DNA of 64,000 nt from Bacteroidales bacterium. GTDB taxonomy: Bacteria; Bacteroidota; Bacteroidia; Bacteroidales; UBA932. Under the pieces are notes generated by a model, which was given only the letters and a program-made list of their open reading frames with translations, did not search any database and had not been told where the DNA came from. Both the position numbers and the translations under genes were made by a program. The DNA lies in assembly GCA_017502125.1 (NCBI GenBank), contig JAFVVN010000029.1, positions 42,176-106,175 of the forward strand. The letters run 5' to 3'. Below, in pieces: positions 43,757 to 52,749 of this stretch (positions within the stretch are counted from its first letter, which is position 1; the number at the start of each line of letters is the position of its first letter).

Positions 43757-45241
43757 CTAATTCTTCTTCCAGAGTTTGGTCATATCCTCGAGAGTCTTGC
43801 CCTTTGTCTCCGGAACAAGTTTCCATACGAACACTGCAGCCAGGATACAGATCACACCGTAAAGGCCATAGGTGAACGCATGCCCGAAGTTCTCCATAGA
43901 GCCAAGGCTCATGTTATAGAGAGGGAGGAAGGTCGACGAAACGATGAAGTTGAATATCCACTGGAAAGCAACTGCGATGGCTACTGCCGCACCACGGATG
44001 GTGTTAGGGAAGATCTCAGAGATGAGAACCCAGCATATCGGACCCCAGCTGAACATGAATGAGGCACTGTAGACCATTATGCTGATGACAGCCACGACAG
44101 GAGGCAGTGACGCGACAACGCTGGTCACAGCTACGCCGGCTGCACCGACAGCCATTCCAAGTGATCCCCATATCAGAAGAGGCTTACGGCCCCATTTCTC
44201 CACCGTGAAGATGGCTACGAGGGTGAATGTTATATTCACGATACCCATGAGGACAGTCTGCATCATCGGGTTGCCCATTCCAAGGGACTCGAATATACGA
44301 GGTGCGAAATAGAGGACGGCATTGATTCCGACAGCCTGCTGGAACACGCTGAGCATGATGCCCACAAAAATCACAAGCCAACCGTAGGTGAAGAGCTTTT
44401 CTGTCTTCTCGGCAACTGTCTCCTTGATTTCTGCCAATATCATTTCTGCCTTGACCTTGCCATTGATCTTTGTGAGGACAGTCAGCGCCTGGGCGTCATT
44501 TCCTGTCATGGCAAGGTATCTCGGAGTCTCAGGAACAAGGAAAAGGAGCACCGTGAAGAGTCCTGCAGGAACTGCTTCGCTCACAAACATATATCTCCAC
44601 CCCTTTTCGATGCACCACTGTGCATCAGCAGGATTCATGATCTGATTGATTCCTTCCGCCATCTTCTGAATGACAGGTGCGATATGGTCTCCGAGAATCA
44701 TAAAGTTCACAAAGTAGACTACCAGCTGACCGAAGATTATCGCAAACTGGTTCCATGACACAAGGGTACCTCGAAGATTGCTTGGAGCCACCTCCGCTAT
44801 ATACATCGGGCATATTGCCGACGCAAGTCCCACGCCGACACCGCCAAGGACACGGTAGAGGTTGAAGGCAATCAGCAGAGAGAACGAAGGATGTCCTTTT
44901 TCAAAGAAGAGGAACTCGGGAGAGTATGAGCCCAGGGCAGAAAGGAAGAAGAAGATTCCTGCCATGATGAGGGATTTCTTTCTTCCGAGCCTTGATGCAC
45001 ATATGCCGGACAAAGCCGCTCCGATGACGCAACCTATGAGCGCGCTGGAAGAGGTTATGCCGTGCATGAAGTCAGTGTACACAAAGTCTGAGGCACCCAT
45101 GAAGAATGCCTGCAGACCTTTTTCCGCTCCGGAAATCACCGCTGTGTCGTATCCGAACAGCAGTCCGCCTATAACAGCCACAAGGACTATCGAGAAGAGA
45201 TAGCCCTTGCTGCCTTTATTATTTGAATTTGTCATAGTCAA
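43757..45241 (-). CDS. xylE: D-xylose/H+ symporter, MFS sugar transporter family
   Basis: Inner-membrane permease of 494 residues with about twelve hydrophobic helices. Sugar-porter signatures are visible: GGLLFGYDTAVISGA at the start, SRLGRKKS in loop 2-3, VPETPRYLAM after helix 6, QQAVGINAVLYFAPRIF in helix 7, and VPETKGKTLEDM at the end. Position next to xylA and xylB points to xylose as substrate, though arabinose is possible. Last gene of the xylose set, followed by the terminator at 43631-43662. Confidence 0.88.
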   Translation of the reverse strand: MTMTNSNNKGSKGYLFSIVLVAVIGGLLFGYDTAVISGAEKGLQAFFMGASDFVYTDFMHGITSSSALIGCVIGAALSGICASRLGRKKSLIMAGIFFFLSALGSYSPEFLFFEKGHPSFSLLIAFNLYRVLGGVGVGLASAICPMYIAEVAPSNLRGTLVSWNQFAIIFGQLVVYFVNFMILGDHIAPVIQKMAEGINQIMNPADAQWCIEKGWRYMFVSEAVPAGLFTVLLFLVPETPRYLAMTGNDAQALTVLTKINGKVKAEMILAEIKETVAEKTEKLFTYGWLVIFVGIMLSVFQQAVGINAVLYFAPRIFESLGMGNPMMQTVLMGIVNITFTLVAIFTVEKWGRKPLLIWGSLGMAVGAAGVAVTSVVASLPPVVAVISIMVYSASFMFSWGPICWVLISEIFPNTIRGAAVAIAVAFQWIFNFIVSSTFLPLYNMSLGSMENFGHAFTYGLYGVICILAAVFVWKLVPETKGKTLEDMTKLWKKN

Positions 45242-45257
45242 TGGTATATAGATCCCC

Positions 45258-45319
45258 GGTCGAGCCGGGATGACGTTGTGTCAAGCCATGGATGACGGTT
45301 GGTCGAGCCGGGGATGACG
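45258..45319. repeat. Three imperfect tandem copies of an about 19-bp unit
   Basis: GGTCGAGCCGGGATGACG (45258-45275), a diverged copy (45279-45297) and GGTCGAGCCGGGGATGACG (45301-45319) between xylA and xylE. No function is evident. Confidence 0.6.
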
Positions 45320-45320
45320 A

Positions 45321-46637
45321 CTAGCAATACATGTTAAGGATTGCCTCGTAGAGTTCCTGCTTGCCGGAAGTCTGCTTAGGCTCGTTTACTTCCTTGCCAT
45401 AAGCGTATACGTCCTCAAGAGTGAGCTGTCCGTCCTCGAACTTCTTGCCGAGACCGCCGTCGAAGCTTGAATAGCGCTCCTTCACCATTGCACAGAGAGG
45501 AGACTCCTCGAGGAGAGCCGCTGCGTTCTCGAGAGCACGTGCCATTGCATCCATTGCCGCGATGTGAGCGATGAAGATGTCCTCAAGGTCGGTAGAGTTA
45601 CGACGGGTCTTTGCGTCGAAGTTTGTACCGCCGTTTCCGAGACCGCCGTTGCGGATGATCTGCATCATTGCCTGAGTGAGGTCGAAGGAGTCGATAGGGA
45701 ACTGGTCGGTATCCCATCCGTTCTGGTAGTCACCGCGGTTTGCGTCGATAGAGCCGAGCATGCCTGCGTCAACTGCGCATGCAAGTTCGTGCTCGAATGT
45801 GTGACCTGCAAGAGTTGCATGGTTCACCTCGATGTTCACCTTGAAGTCCTTGTCAAGGCCATGAGCCTTGAGGAAGCCGATAACAGTCTCTGTGTCAACG
45901 TCATACTGGTGCTTTGTAGGCTCCATTGGCTTAGGCTCGATGAGGAATGTTCCGGTAAAGCCCTTTGAACGTGCATAGTCACGAGCAAGGGTGAGCATCA
46001 TTGCAAGGTGCTCCTTCTCGCGCTTCTGGTCAGTATTGAGAAGGCTCATATATCCCTCACGGCCACCCCAGAACACATAGTTGGTACCACCAAGCTCGAT
46101 AGTAGCGTCGATTGCGTTCTTGATCTGGACTGAAGCACGTGCAACTACATCAAAATCAGGATTTGTCGCAGCTCCGTTCATATAACGCTTATGACCGAAT
46201 ACGTTTGCTGTTCCCCAAAGAAGCTTGATGCCTGTCTCGGCCTGCTTCTCCTTGAGGTAAGCCACGATTTCCTTGAGACGAGCCTCATACTCCTCAACAT
46301 CTGCACCCTCTTCCACGAGGTCTACATCGTGGAAGCAATAGTACTCGATTCCCATCTTCTGCATGAACTCGAATCCTGCATCCACCTTATCCTTTGCAGC
46401 CTGTATAGGGCATGCAGCGCCGTTCCAAGGGAAAGTCTTTGTTCCGCCGCCGAACTGGTCTGCACCTTCTGCACAGAGAGTGTGCCACCATGCCATAGAG
46501 AACTTGAGCCACTCGGCCATAGTCTTGCCGAGAACCACCTTCTTTGCATCATAATAGCGGAAAGCCATAGGGTTTCTGCTCTCCTTGCCTTCAAACTGAA
46601 TCTTGTCGATTCCTGGGAAAAATTCTTTTGTTGCCAT
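45321..46637 (-). CDS. xylA: Xylose isomerase
   Basis: Cytosolic TIM-barrel enzyme turning D-xylose into D-xylulose, 438 residues, the length of class II enzymes. Catalytic and metal-binding segments are present: [51 protein letters not shown] and [19 protein letters not shown]. It follows xylB by 52 nt in the same direction. Confidence 0.97.
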   Translation of the reverse strand: MATKEFFPGIDKIQFEGKESRNPMAFRYYDAKKVVLGKTMAEWLKFSMAWWHTLCAEGADQFGGGTKTFPWNGAACPIQAAKDKVDAGFEFMQKMGIEYYCFHDVDLVEEGADVEEYEARLKEIVAYLKEKQAETGIKLLWGTANVFGHKRYMNGAATNPDFDVVARASVQIKNAIDATIELGGTNYVFWGGREGYMSLLNTDQKREKEHLAMMLTLARDYARSKGFTGTFLIEPKPMEPTKHQYDVDTETVIGFLKAHGLDKDFKVNIEVNHATLAGHTFEHELACAVDAGMLGSIDANRGDYQNGWDTDQFPIDSFDLTQAMMQIIRNGGLGNGGTNFDAKTRRNSTDLEDIFIAHIAAMDAMARALENAAALLEESPLCAMVKERYSSFDGGLGKKFEDGQLTLEDVYAYGKEVNEPKQTSGKQELYEAILNMYC

Positions 46638-46689
46638 TGTTTTATGTTTTGTTGTTTATAGATTTCCTGACTACGCTGAAATGACAGTA

Positions 46690-48156
46690 TCACATACGGG
46701 ATTTCCAAAGTTCATATGCCTCGGTGTATTCGTCCTGTCGTGCAGGCTCGATGACCGCCAGCTTCTCAAGGGTAGAGAATGCTTCATTGTTGTCCTTATA
46801 TATGCCTGCACCTATTCCGGCTCCCTTTGCAGCTCCCACTGAGCCATCTGTATCATAAAGTTCTATGACTGCTCCGGTCACTCCGGCAAGGGTCTCACGG
46901 AAGATAGGGCTGAGGAACATATTGGCGTGGCCGGCGTGTATCCTGCTCACATCCATTCCCATCTGCTCCATCACCTCGATTCCGTACTTGAAGGAGAACA
47001 CGATTCCCTCCTGGGCGGCACGAAGAAGATGTGCCTTCGAATGCACATTGAAGTTCACTCCATGGATGGAGCTGCCCACTTCCCTGTTTTCCAGCATACG
47101 CTCAGCACCGTTTCCGAAAGGCATAATGCTGACTCCGGCACTGCCTACAGGCGCAGTCGCTGCAAGGTCGTTCATCTGGGCATATGAGACACCTTCCGGT
47201 GCAACATTGCGTTTCATCCATGAATTCAGGATACCCGTACCGTTGATGCACAGAAGCACTCCAAGACGAGGGTCATCTGCCGTATGGTTCACATGAGCGA
47301 ATGTGTTCACACGGGATTTAGGATCATAATTCACGTCTCCGAGAACGCCGTACACCACTCCGGAAGTACCGGCTGTGGAGGCAATTTCACCAGGGTTGAA
47401 CACATTGAGTGACAGTGCATTATTAGGCTGGTCTCCTGCACGGTAGGTCACAGGGATGCCCTCGGCAAGTCCAAGTTCCGCAGCTGCCGCAGCCGTCACA
47501 CGTCCCTGTTCCGAGAATGTAGGACATATGTCTGCCAGATGCGAAGGGTCTATTCCATAGTGATCCAGAAGAATCTGAGCCGGAGAGTTCTCTGCAAAGT
47601 CCCAGAACATACCCTCAGAAAGTCCAGAGACCGTAGTCCTGATCTCTCCGGTCAGTTTCATCGCTATATAGTCTCCAGGGAGCATTATCTTATATATCTT
47701 CCCATACAGTTCAGGCTCGTTTTCCTTCACCCATGCGAGCTTTGATGCTGTGAAGTTGCCCGGCGAATTCAGAAGATGGGACAGGCAGCGCTCATGTCCT
47801 ATCGCGTCAAAGGCCCTCTGACCATATGGCACCGCACGCGAATCGCACCAGATTATTGATGGACGGAGAACATTTCCATCCTTGTCCACGCACACCAGAC
47901 CATGCATCTGATATGAGATACCTATCGCCTTGATGTCATTCGGACAAACCCCGGACTCAGACATTATATCTTTTGTGGCCAGCTTGAGGTTTTCCCACCA
48001 TGAGGACGGTTCCTGCTCAGCCCAGCCTGGCTTCACAGCGATTATCGCCGCCTCTGATTTCGGATGGAAAGATGTCGCCACACATTTGCCGGTCTGGGCA
48101 TCCACGAGACTCGCCTTCACTGACGAGCTTCCTATATCATAACCTAAGAGAAACAT
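46690..48156 (-). CDS. xylB: Xylulokinase
   Basis: FGGY-family kinase making xylulose-5-phosphate. The ATG at 48156 gives MFLLGYDIGSSSVKASLVDA, with the phosphate-1 motif at the N-terminus and length 488. The central MHGLVCVD and AGDQPNNA segments and the phosphate-2 region (SAGVSIMPFGNGAE) fit the family. The operator palindrome 48241-48274 lies about 85 nt upstream, so it is the likely target of the Nudix-type regulator encoded just before it. Confidence 0.94.
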   Translation of the reverse strand: MFLLGYDIGSSSVKASLVDAQTGKCVATSFHPKSEAAIIAVKPGWAEQEPSSWWENLKLATKDIMSESGVCPNDIKAIGISYQMHGLVCVDKDGNVLRPSIIWCDSRAVPYGQRAFDAIGHERCLSHLLNSPGNFTASKLAWVKENEPELYGKIYKIMLPGDYIAMKLTGEIRTTVSGLSEGMFWDFAENSPAQILLDHYGIDPSHLADICPTFSEQGRVTAAAAAELGLAEGIPVTYRAGDQPNNALSLNVFNPGEIASTAGTSGVVYGVLGDVNYDPKSRVNTFAHVNHTADDPRLGVLLCINGTGILNSWMKRNVAPEGVSYAQMNDLAATAPVGSAGVSIMPFGNGAERMLENREVGSSIHGVNFNVHSKAHLLRAAQEGIVFSFKYGIEVMEQMGMDVSRIHAGHANMFLSPIFRETLAGVTGAVIELYDTDGSVGAAKGAGIGAGIYKDNNEAFSTLEKLAVIEPARQDEYTEAYELWKSRM

Positions 48157-48240
48157 ACCGATACGTTTTAGTGTCATATTATACATACAAAATTAGCAGA
48201 ATTGAAACAGGTTTGAAAACTTTGTCCCATATTTACGCTA

Positions 48241-48274
48241 AGTATGTTGATATACCATTATATATCAACATACT
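48241..48274. promoter_or_regulatory. Palindromic operator upstream of xylB
   Basis: AGTATGTTGATATA, 6 nt, TATATCAACATACT: a perfect 14-bp inverted repeat. A minus-strand -7 box TACATTTG (48276-48283) abuts it, so the predicted transcription start falls inside the palindrome. This geometry suits repression. Confidence 0.75.
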
Positions 48275-48275
48275 A

Positions 48276-48283
48276 CAAATGTA
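48276..48283 (-). promoter_or_regulatory. -7 box of the xylB-xylA-xylE promoter
   Basis: TACATTTG on the minus strand next to the operator. No standard -33 element is visible, which may mean activation is needed. Confidence 0.5.
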
Positions 48284-48310
48284 TAAAATATTTTCAAAAT
48301 ACTATATCGG

Positions 48311-49057
48311 TCACAGCCAGGAGGCAAGGAAGTGCAGTCCTGGAGCCCCGCCCTTGCGCCCGAATACGGACCTGTTCAGAGTATAGAGCCTTGCCGGCTT
48401 GTGTCTGACGTTTCTTTCAATTTCATCAGTCTCCTGAAGCAGAGAAAGAGAAAATATCTTCTTGCGGAAGTTACGGTTATCGATCTCTATACCGAGCACG
48501 GCTTCAAACAGATTCTGCAGCTGTCTCACCGTAAACTTTTTAGGAAGCATCCTGAAAGCGATGTCAGACCACAGGATATCCTTCTGCATGGCAGTCAGGG
48601 CATCTGAAAGAATGTCCATATGATCCATGATGAGATGGTGGACATCATCAACGTTTCTCCATACGGCTCCGGATTTAGCCGTGAAGTTCTCCAGTCCCCT
48701 GTCCAGCTTCACGAGGGCATAATACCCTACTGTCACCACCCTGTCCGTGCTTATTCCATGATACTGACATATCCATTTCAACTCATCCTCATCCACCCTG
48801 TGAGGGTCGGAAAATATAGTGGTCTGTTTCAGATAAAGGCCCTTGAGACCGGTGGCTCCTTCCAGCACTCTGGCAGCGGCTTCAGGCAGCGTCTCGTTTT
48901 CGCGGATCATGGCTCCTGGCAGTTTCAGTTCCCTGTCATGGTATAGAGGATCTGCAGTCCTCCTCCGCACAAGAAGCACCTTGAGACCGGCTCCGTCAAA
49001 TCCGAAGATGACGCAGTCAACAGATATCGCCGAATTTGTCTGTACGTTATTCATCAA
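48311..49057 (-). CDS. Nudix-fold sugar-responsive transcription regulator (NrtR/AraR-like)
   Basis: 248 residues. An N-terminal Nudix-like domain (about 1-150) is followed by a winged helix (about 160-240; RMLPKKFTVRQLQNLFEAVLG, NRNFRKKIFSL). The Nudix box at 48-71 keeps G48, E55, R63 and G70 but has Gly and Ala (67, 68) where the catalytic glutamates should be, so it probably senses a sugar instead of hydrolysing nucleotides. Nudix-type repressors of this kind control arabinose genes in Bacteroides. The gene lies between mannonate oxidoreductase and xylB, next to the operator; it likely responds to xylose or xylulose, which is inference. Confidence 0.8.
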   Translation of the reverse strand: MMNNVQTNSAISVDCVIFGFDGAGLKVLLVRRRTADPLYHDRELKLPGAMIRENETLPEAAARVLEGATGLKGLYLKQTTIFSDPHRVDEDELKWICQYHGISTDRVVTVGYYALVKLDRGLENFTAKSGAVWRNVDDVHHLIMDHMDILSDALTAMQKDILWSDIAFRMLPKKFTVRQLQNLFEAVLGIEIDNRNFRKKIFSLSLLQETDEIERNVRHKPARLYTLNRSVFGRKGGAPGLHFLASWL

Positions 49058-49069
49058 GCAAGATGCCGC

Positions 49070-49882
49070 CTACATTGCAAAGACATTGAAACCGCCGTCC
49101 ACGACAGCCACAGTGCCTGTCACGAACTTCGAGGCATCAGACATCAGGTAGTGGATCGTGCCGCAGAGTTCCTCAGGCTCTCCCATACGGCCGAACGGAG
49201 TCTGGCGGATCACGTCCTGACCGCGCTGGGTGTAGGTTCCGTCAGGATTAGTCAGGAGGGAACGGTTCTGCTCGGTGATGAAGAAGCCGGGAGCGATGGC
49301 GTTCACCCTGATGCCCTCGCCGAACTTCCTGGCACATTCAGTGGCCATATAAGCCGTAAAATTAGATATTCCAGCCTTGGCAGCCGCATAACCGGCAACT
49401 CGGGTCATCGGGCGGAAGGAGGCCATCGAGGAGAAGTTGATGATCGAGCCCCTGCCCTGCTTCACCATAGGCTCAAGAAAGACCTGGGTCGGGATGACAG
49501 TGCCGGTGAGATTCAGATTCAGAACTGTCTGGAACTGATCCACCTGGAGATCGAACACCGTCTTGTCAGGCGGGATGGTAGCACCTGGCATATTGCCACC
49601 AGCAGCATTCAAAAGGGTGTCGATGCGACCATATTTTGCAAGGATGTCCTCACAGTTCTTCTTCACGGTCCCGACGCTCATCACATCTGTCTTCATGAAT
49701 TCGCACTCGCCTCCTGCCTCACATATATCTGCAGCAATGGCATTGCCGACCTCCTCCTTGCGGCCGAGGATGATCACCCTGGCACCGTTGAGGGCGAGAT
49801 ACTTAGCTATTGCGCGTCCGAGCACGCCTGTGCCGCCGGTGATGACGGTCACGTTTCCCTTGATGTCAAAAAGATTATTCAT
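49070..49882 (-). CDS. SDR-family D-mannonate (fructuronate) oxidoreductase
   Basis: 270-residue short-chain dehydrogenase. The cofactor motif is TGGTGVLGRAIA (residues about 15-26), NAAGG at about 92-96, and the catalytic S-Y-K set is in SSMASF and YAAAKAG. It overlaps uxuA by 8 nt, which points to reduction of fructuronate to mannonate in the hexuronate pathway (SDR-type UxuB). Another SDR substrate cannot be excluded from sequence alone. Confidence 0.82.
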   Translation of the reverse strand: MNNLFDIKGNVTVITGGTGVLGRAIAKYLALNGARVIILGRKEEVGNAIAADICEAGGECEFMKTDVMSVGTVKKNCEDILAKYGRIDTLLNAAGGNMPGATIPPDKTVFDLQVDQFQTVLNLNLTGTVIPTQVFLEPMVKQGRGSIINFSSMASFRPMTRVAGYAAAKAGISNFTAYMATECARKFGEGIRVNAIAPGFFITEQNRSLLTNPDGTYTQRGQDVIRQTPFGRMGEPEELCGTIHYLMSDASKFVTGTVAVVDGGFNVFAM

Positions 49883-51104
49883 AGAATCCTGTAATCTTAT
49901 ATTTCAAACCTAATTCCCTGTCTACAGTGGCCATTATGCCCTGCACCTGACCCATCGCGAACATACGGCCCAGGAAGGCGTAGCCTGCATTATAGCCTCG
50001 GGTCTCGTCTCCGAGCATGGTCATGCCGTGGTCAACTCTCATCGGGAGCTCCGGATTGGTCTTCTCGAAGATACGGACCAGTTCGATGATGTCTGCACGG
50101 CCGCCGAGGTGACTTGCCTCCGTGAAGTCGCCGTTATCGAATATATGACATGAACGAAGATGAACGAAATGCGTCCTCGGAGCATATTTGCGGGCAAGTT
50201 CCACGACATTGTTCTGAGCACCTGCGGAAAGGGATCCAGCACAGAAGGTCAGACCGTTGTGAGGATTGTCCACAGCATTGAGGAACCATTCGATGTCCTC
50301 GTCGGAAGTCACGATACGAGGAAGTCCGAGCACCGGGAACGGTGGGTCGTCCGGATGCACGCACATGTTCATCCCGTACTCCTCGCAAACCGGCATGATC
50401 GCACTCAGGAAGTACTTCATGTTCTCACGGAGCTGGTCCTTGGTGATACCGTCATAGAGCGAAAGAAGCTGACGGAAGAGTTCTATAGGATGCTCGTCAT
50501 CCTCACGGATATTGCCGCTGACAAAGCCCTGGGTCTTCACGATTATGTTCTCCACAAGCTTATGCTCGGCCTCGGGGGTCATCTCCTCACGAAGGGCATC
50601 GACCTCTGCAAGGATGTCTCGGTCGGAAGTCATGCCAGGAACCTTGAACCCGGCCCATTCATCACGGGCGCCCTCGCGACCTACTATATATATGTCAAAG
50701 TAGGCGAACTCGGAATATGAGAAATACAGATTCGTGGTCCCGTTGGGGTTAGGGTGCTTAAGATCGGTACGGGCCCAGTCGAGCACCGGCATGAAGTTGT
50801 AGCATATCGTGTGGATGCCCTCGGCAGAAAGATTGCGGAGGCTTTCCTTGTAGTTCTCAATCAGCTGATCCCTGTCAGGACCGCCGTATTTTATGCTTTC
50901 GCACACCGGCAGTGACTCCACCACCGACCAGCGCATGCCGTAGCTTTCTATATATTCACGAAGGTCACGGATATTCTCGCGCGACCACACATCGCCGTTA
51001 GGCACGTCGTGAAGGGCGGTCACTATGCCCTCCACGCCTATCTGACGAAGCATATCCAAAGTTATGCGGTCCTTGCGACCGAACCATCTCCAGGTCTTTT
51101 CCAT
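49875..51104 (-). CDS. uxuA: Mannonate dehydratase
   Basis: Enzyme turning D-mannonate into 2-keto-3-deoxygluconate in glucuronate breakdown; 409 residues. It opens MEKTWRWFGRKDRITLDMLR, with GVEGIVTALHDVPNGDVW, MNMCVHPDDPPFPVLGLPRI, LTFCAGSLSAGAQNNV and RVDHGMTMLGDE, all family signatures. Its presence in the xylan region fits use of the glucuronic-acid side chains of xylan. Co-directional and overlapping with the SDR gene. Confidence 0.96.
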   Translation of the reverse strand: MEKTWRWFGRKDRITLDMLRQIGVEGIVTALHDVPNGDVWSRENIRDLREYIESYGMRWSVVESLPVCESIKYGGPDRDQLIENYKESLRNLSAEGIHTICYNFMPVLDWARTDLKHPNPNGTTNLYFSYSEFAYFDIYIVGREGARDEWAGFKVPGMTSDRDILAEVDALREEMTPEAEHKLVENIIVKTQGFVSGNIREDDEHPIELFRQLLSLYDGITKDQLRENMKYFLSAIMPVCEEYGMNMCVHPDDPPFPVLGLPRIVTSDEDIEWFLNAVDNPHNGLTFCAGSLSAGAQNNVVELARKYAPRTHFVHLRSCHIFDNGDFTEASHLGGRADIIELVRIFEKTNPELPMRVDHGMTMLGDETRGYNAGYAFLGRMFAMGQVQGIMATVDRELGLKYKITGFYE

Positions 51105-51114
51105 ATTATACGGA

Positions 51115-52749
51115 TTATTTGAATATCAGACTGTTAAGCACACAGATCGATGTATCCGGCTTATCAGACTCAAACTTCAGGAATATTGCGTGCTTTCCCG
51201 TCAAGGATGCCGCAGCCGGAAGCTTGATAACCAGATCAACAGGCTCCTCAGGCATATTACCTTTGATTTTCATGGTTCCCAGTTCGATTCCTCCCTGAGA
51301 GGTCCATGGCCTGTCTGCCATAACGACGATTCTTCCGTCAACTCCCTGTGGGATCAGATTGAGGACAAGTCTGAGATTCTTGCGGCCATGCGTGGCTGTG
51401 AAGTTGAAATATTTGTATCCCACAATCGAGCCGGAAGTATTGTTTACCACTGGATTGATGTTGTTCCTGATTGCATAAGGAGCCTCAAACTTGTCATCCG
51501 TGCCATAACCGGACGCCACATATGAGCCGAAGAAGGTCTTGTTCGGCCATGCGTGCTGCTGAGGCCTGGTTCCGGTGTACCAGCATGCAATACCGGCAGA
51601 ATGGACTTCCAGAGGGTTCAGGCCGTCCACAGCAAAGCCCTGGGAGTTGTACTCGCCCTCTGAAATCGTCACCTTGCCGCCTTTGCCTTCCTCCACGTCC
51701 ACAGTGACCGGAGCGACCATGGCCTGACGTGCAAATTCATCAAGTCCTGTCTGCCTGTGATAGAACACGTACCACCTGCCGTCTATCTCGCATATGCTGC
51801 CATGAGTGTTTCCTGAGGCTGTTGCAGAAGGAATCACTTTTCCATTTTCGTCAATCTCACGTGCCCTGCCGTCAATGATGGTTCCACCATAGGTCCACGG
51901 CCCAAGAGGAGAATCGCTGTATGCATATGCAAGGGTGTAGTTTGTGACAGGCAATCCGAATTCACCGTCCTTGGTCCAACGGCTGTATATGAACACATAC
52001 TTATCCTTTATCTTACGTATGGATGAGGCCTCGAAGAAACGGAAAAGGTCGTCTTTCTGTCCGCTTGGAATCATATCCTCAATAATCTGAGTGCCGGGTT
52101 TGACAGTGCACATGGTCTCCGGATCGAGTTCCGCAGCATAAGAACGCTGAAATCCCCAATAGCCATAGACCCTTCCGTCATCATCCACAAAGACAGCCGG
52201 GTCAAATCCCAGCACACCTTCAGTAGCATACGGATTGTTCTTGCTCCAGTTGCATACCTCAAACGGGCCGTCCGGTCTCCTGCTCCGGGCAATCAGGTTC
52301 TGGCGTCCTCCGGCCTGATCATTAGGATAAAGATAATACATTCGGCTTCCGTCCGCTTCAGTCCTGACTGCCACATCCGGCGCAAAGAGCACATCAGCAA
52401 GTCCCTGGGAATCAACAGGGTTACCTTCCGCATTATGGCTGACACGCAGAATCTCACCATCATAACGCCATTCGTTCAGGTCATCAGTCGGGGCCGACCA
52501 CACCACCAGTTCACGTCCGCAGTAATCAGTGATACGGGTGTCATGGGAACCGTATATGTAGACCCTGTATTTTCCCGGATTGTCCGGATCCTCAAACACA
52601 TATGGTTCTCCGTCAGGGATATGCTCCCACAAAGGGAGATACGGGTTTCCGACAGTAACGGGAACATCGTCTCCAGAACCGGAGCATGACGTTATTGAAA
52701 GTATGGCGCAAGCGCCGGCAATCAGATATCTTTTCATAGTCTTAATCAT
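51115..52749 (-). CDS. GH43 family arabinofuranosidase/xylosidase, lipoprotein
   Basis: 544 residues. The N-terminus is a lipoprotein signal (ITSCSG lipobox near residue 22). A five-bladed beta-propeller GH43 domain follows, with the base Asp region FEDPDNPGKYRVY, the pKa-modulating Asp in LGFDPAVFVDDDG and the acid Glu in FFEASSIRKI. The C-terminal about 130 residues (GYKYFNFTATHGRKNLRLVL) look like a CBM6-type module. The activity could be on arabinose or xylose ends. The start ATG overlaps the GH31 stop as TAATG, showing coupling. Confidence 0.88.
   Translation of the reverse strand: MIKTMKRYLIAGACAILSITSCSGSGDDVPVTVGNPYLPLWEHIPDGEPYVFEDPDNPGKYRVYIYGSHDTRITDYCGRELVVWSAPTDDLNEWRYDGEILRVSHNAEGNPVDSQGLADVLFAPDVAVRTEADGSRMYYLYPNDQAGGRQNLIARSRRPDGPFEVCNWSKNNPYATEGVLGFDPAVFVDDDGRVYGYWGFQRSYAAELDPETMCTVKPGTQIIEDMIPSGQKDDLFRFFEASSIRKIKDKYVFIYSRWTKDGEFGLPVTNYTLAYAYSDSPLGPWTYGGTIIDGRAREIDENGKVIPSATASGNTHGSICEIDGRWYVFYHRQTGLDEFARQAMVAPVTVDVEEGKGGKVTISEGEYNSQGFAVDGLNPLEVHSAGIACWYTGTRPQQHAWPNKTFFGSYVASGYGTDDKFEAPYAIRNNINPVVNNTSGSIVGYKYFNFTATHGRKNLRLVLNLIPQGVDGRIVVMADRPWTSQGGIELGTMKIKGNMPEEPVDLVIKLPAAASLTGKHAIFLKFESDKPDTSICVLNSLIFK

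Noticed and set aside
45258-45319. A CRISPR array
   Set aside because: The units are too short, diverged and nearly contiguous without spacers, and no cas genes are present in the window.
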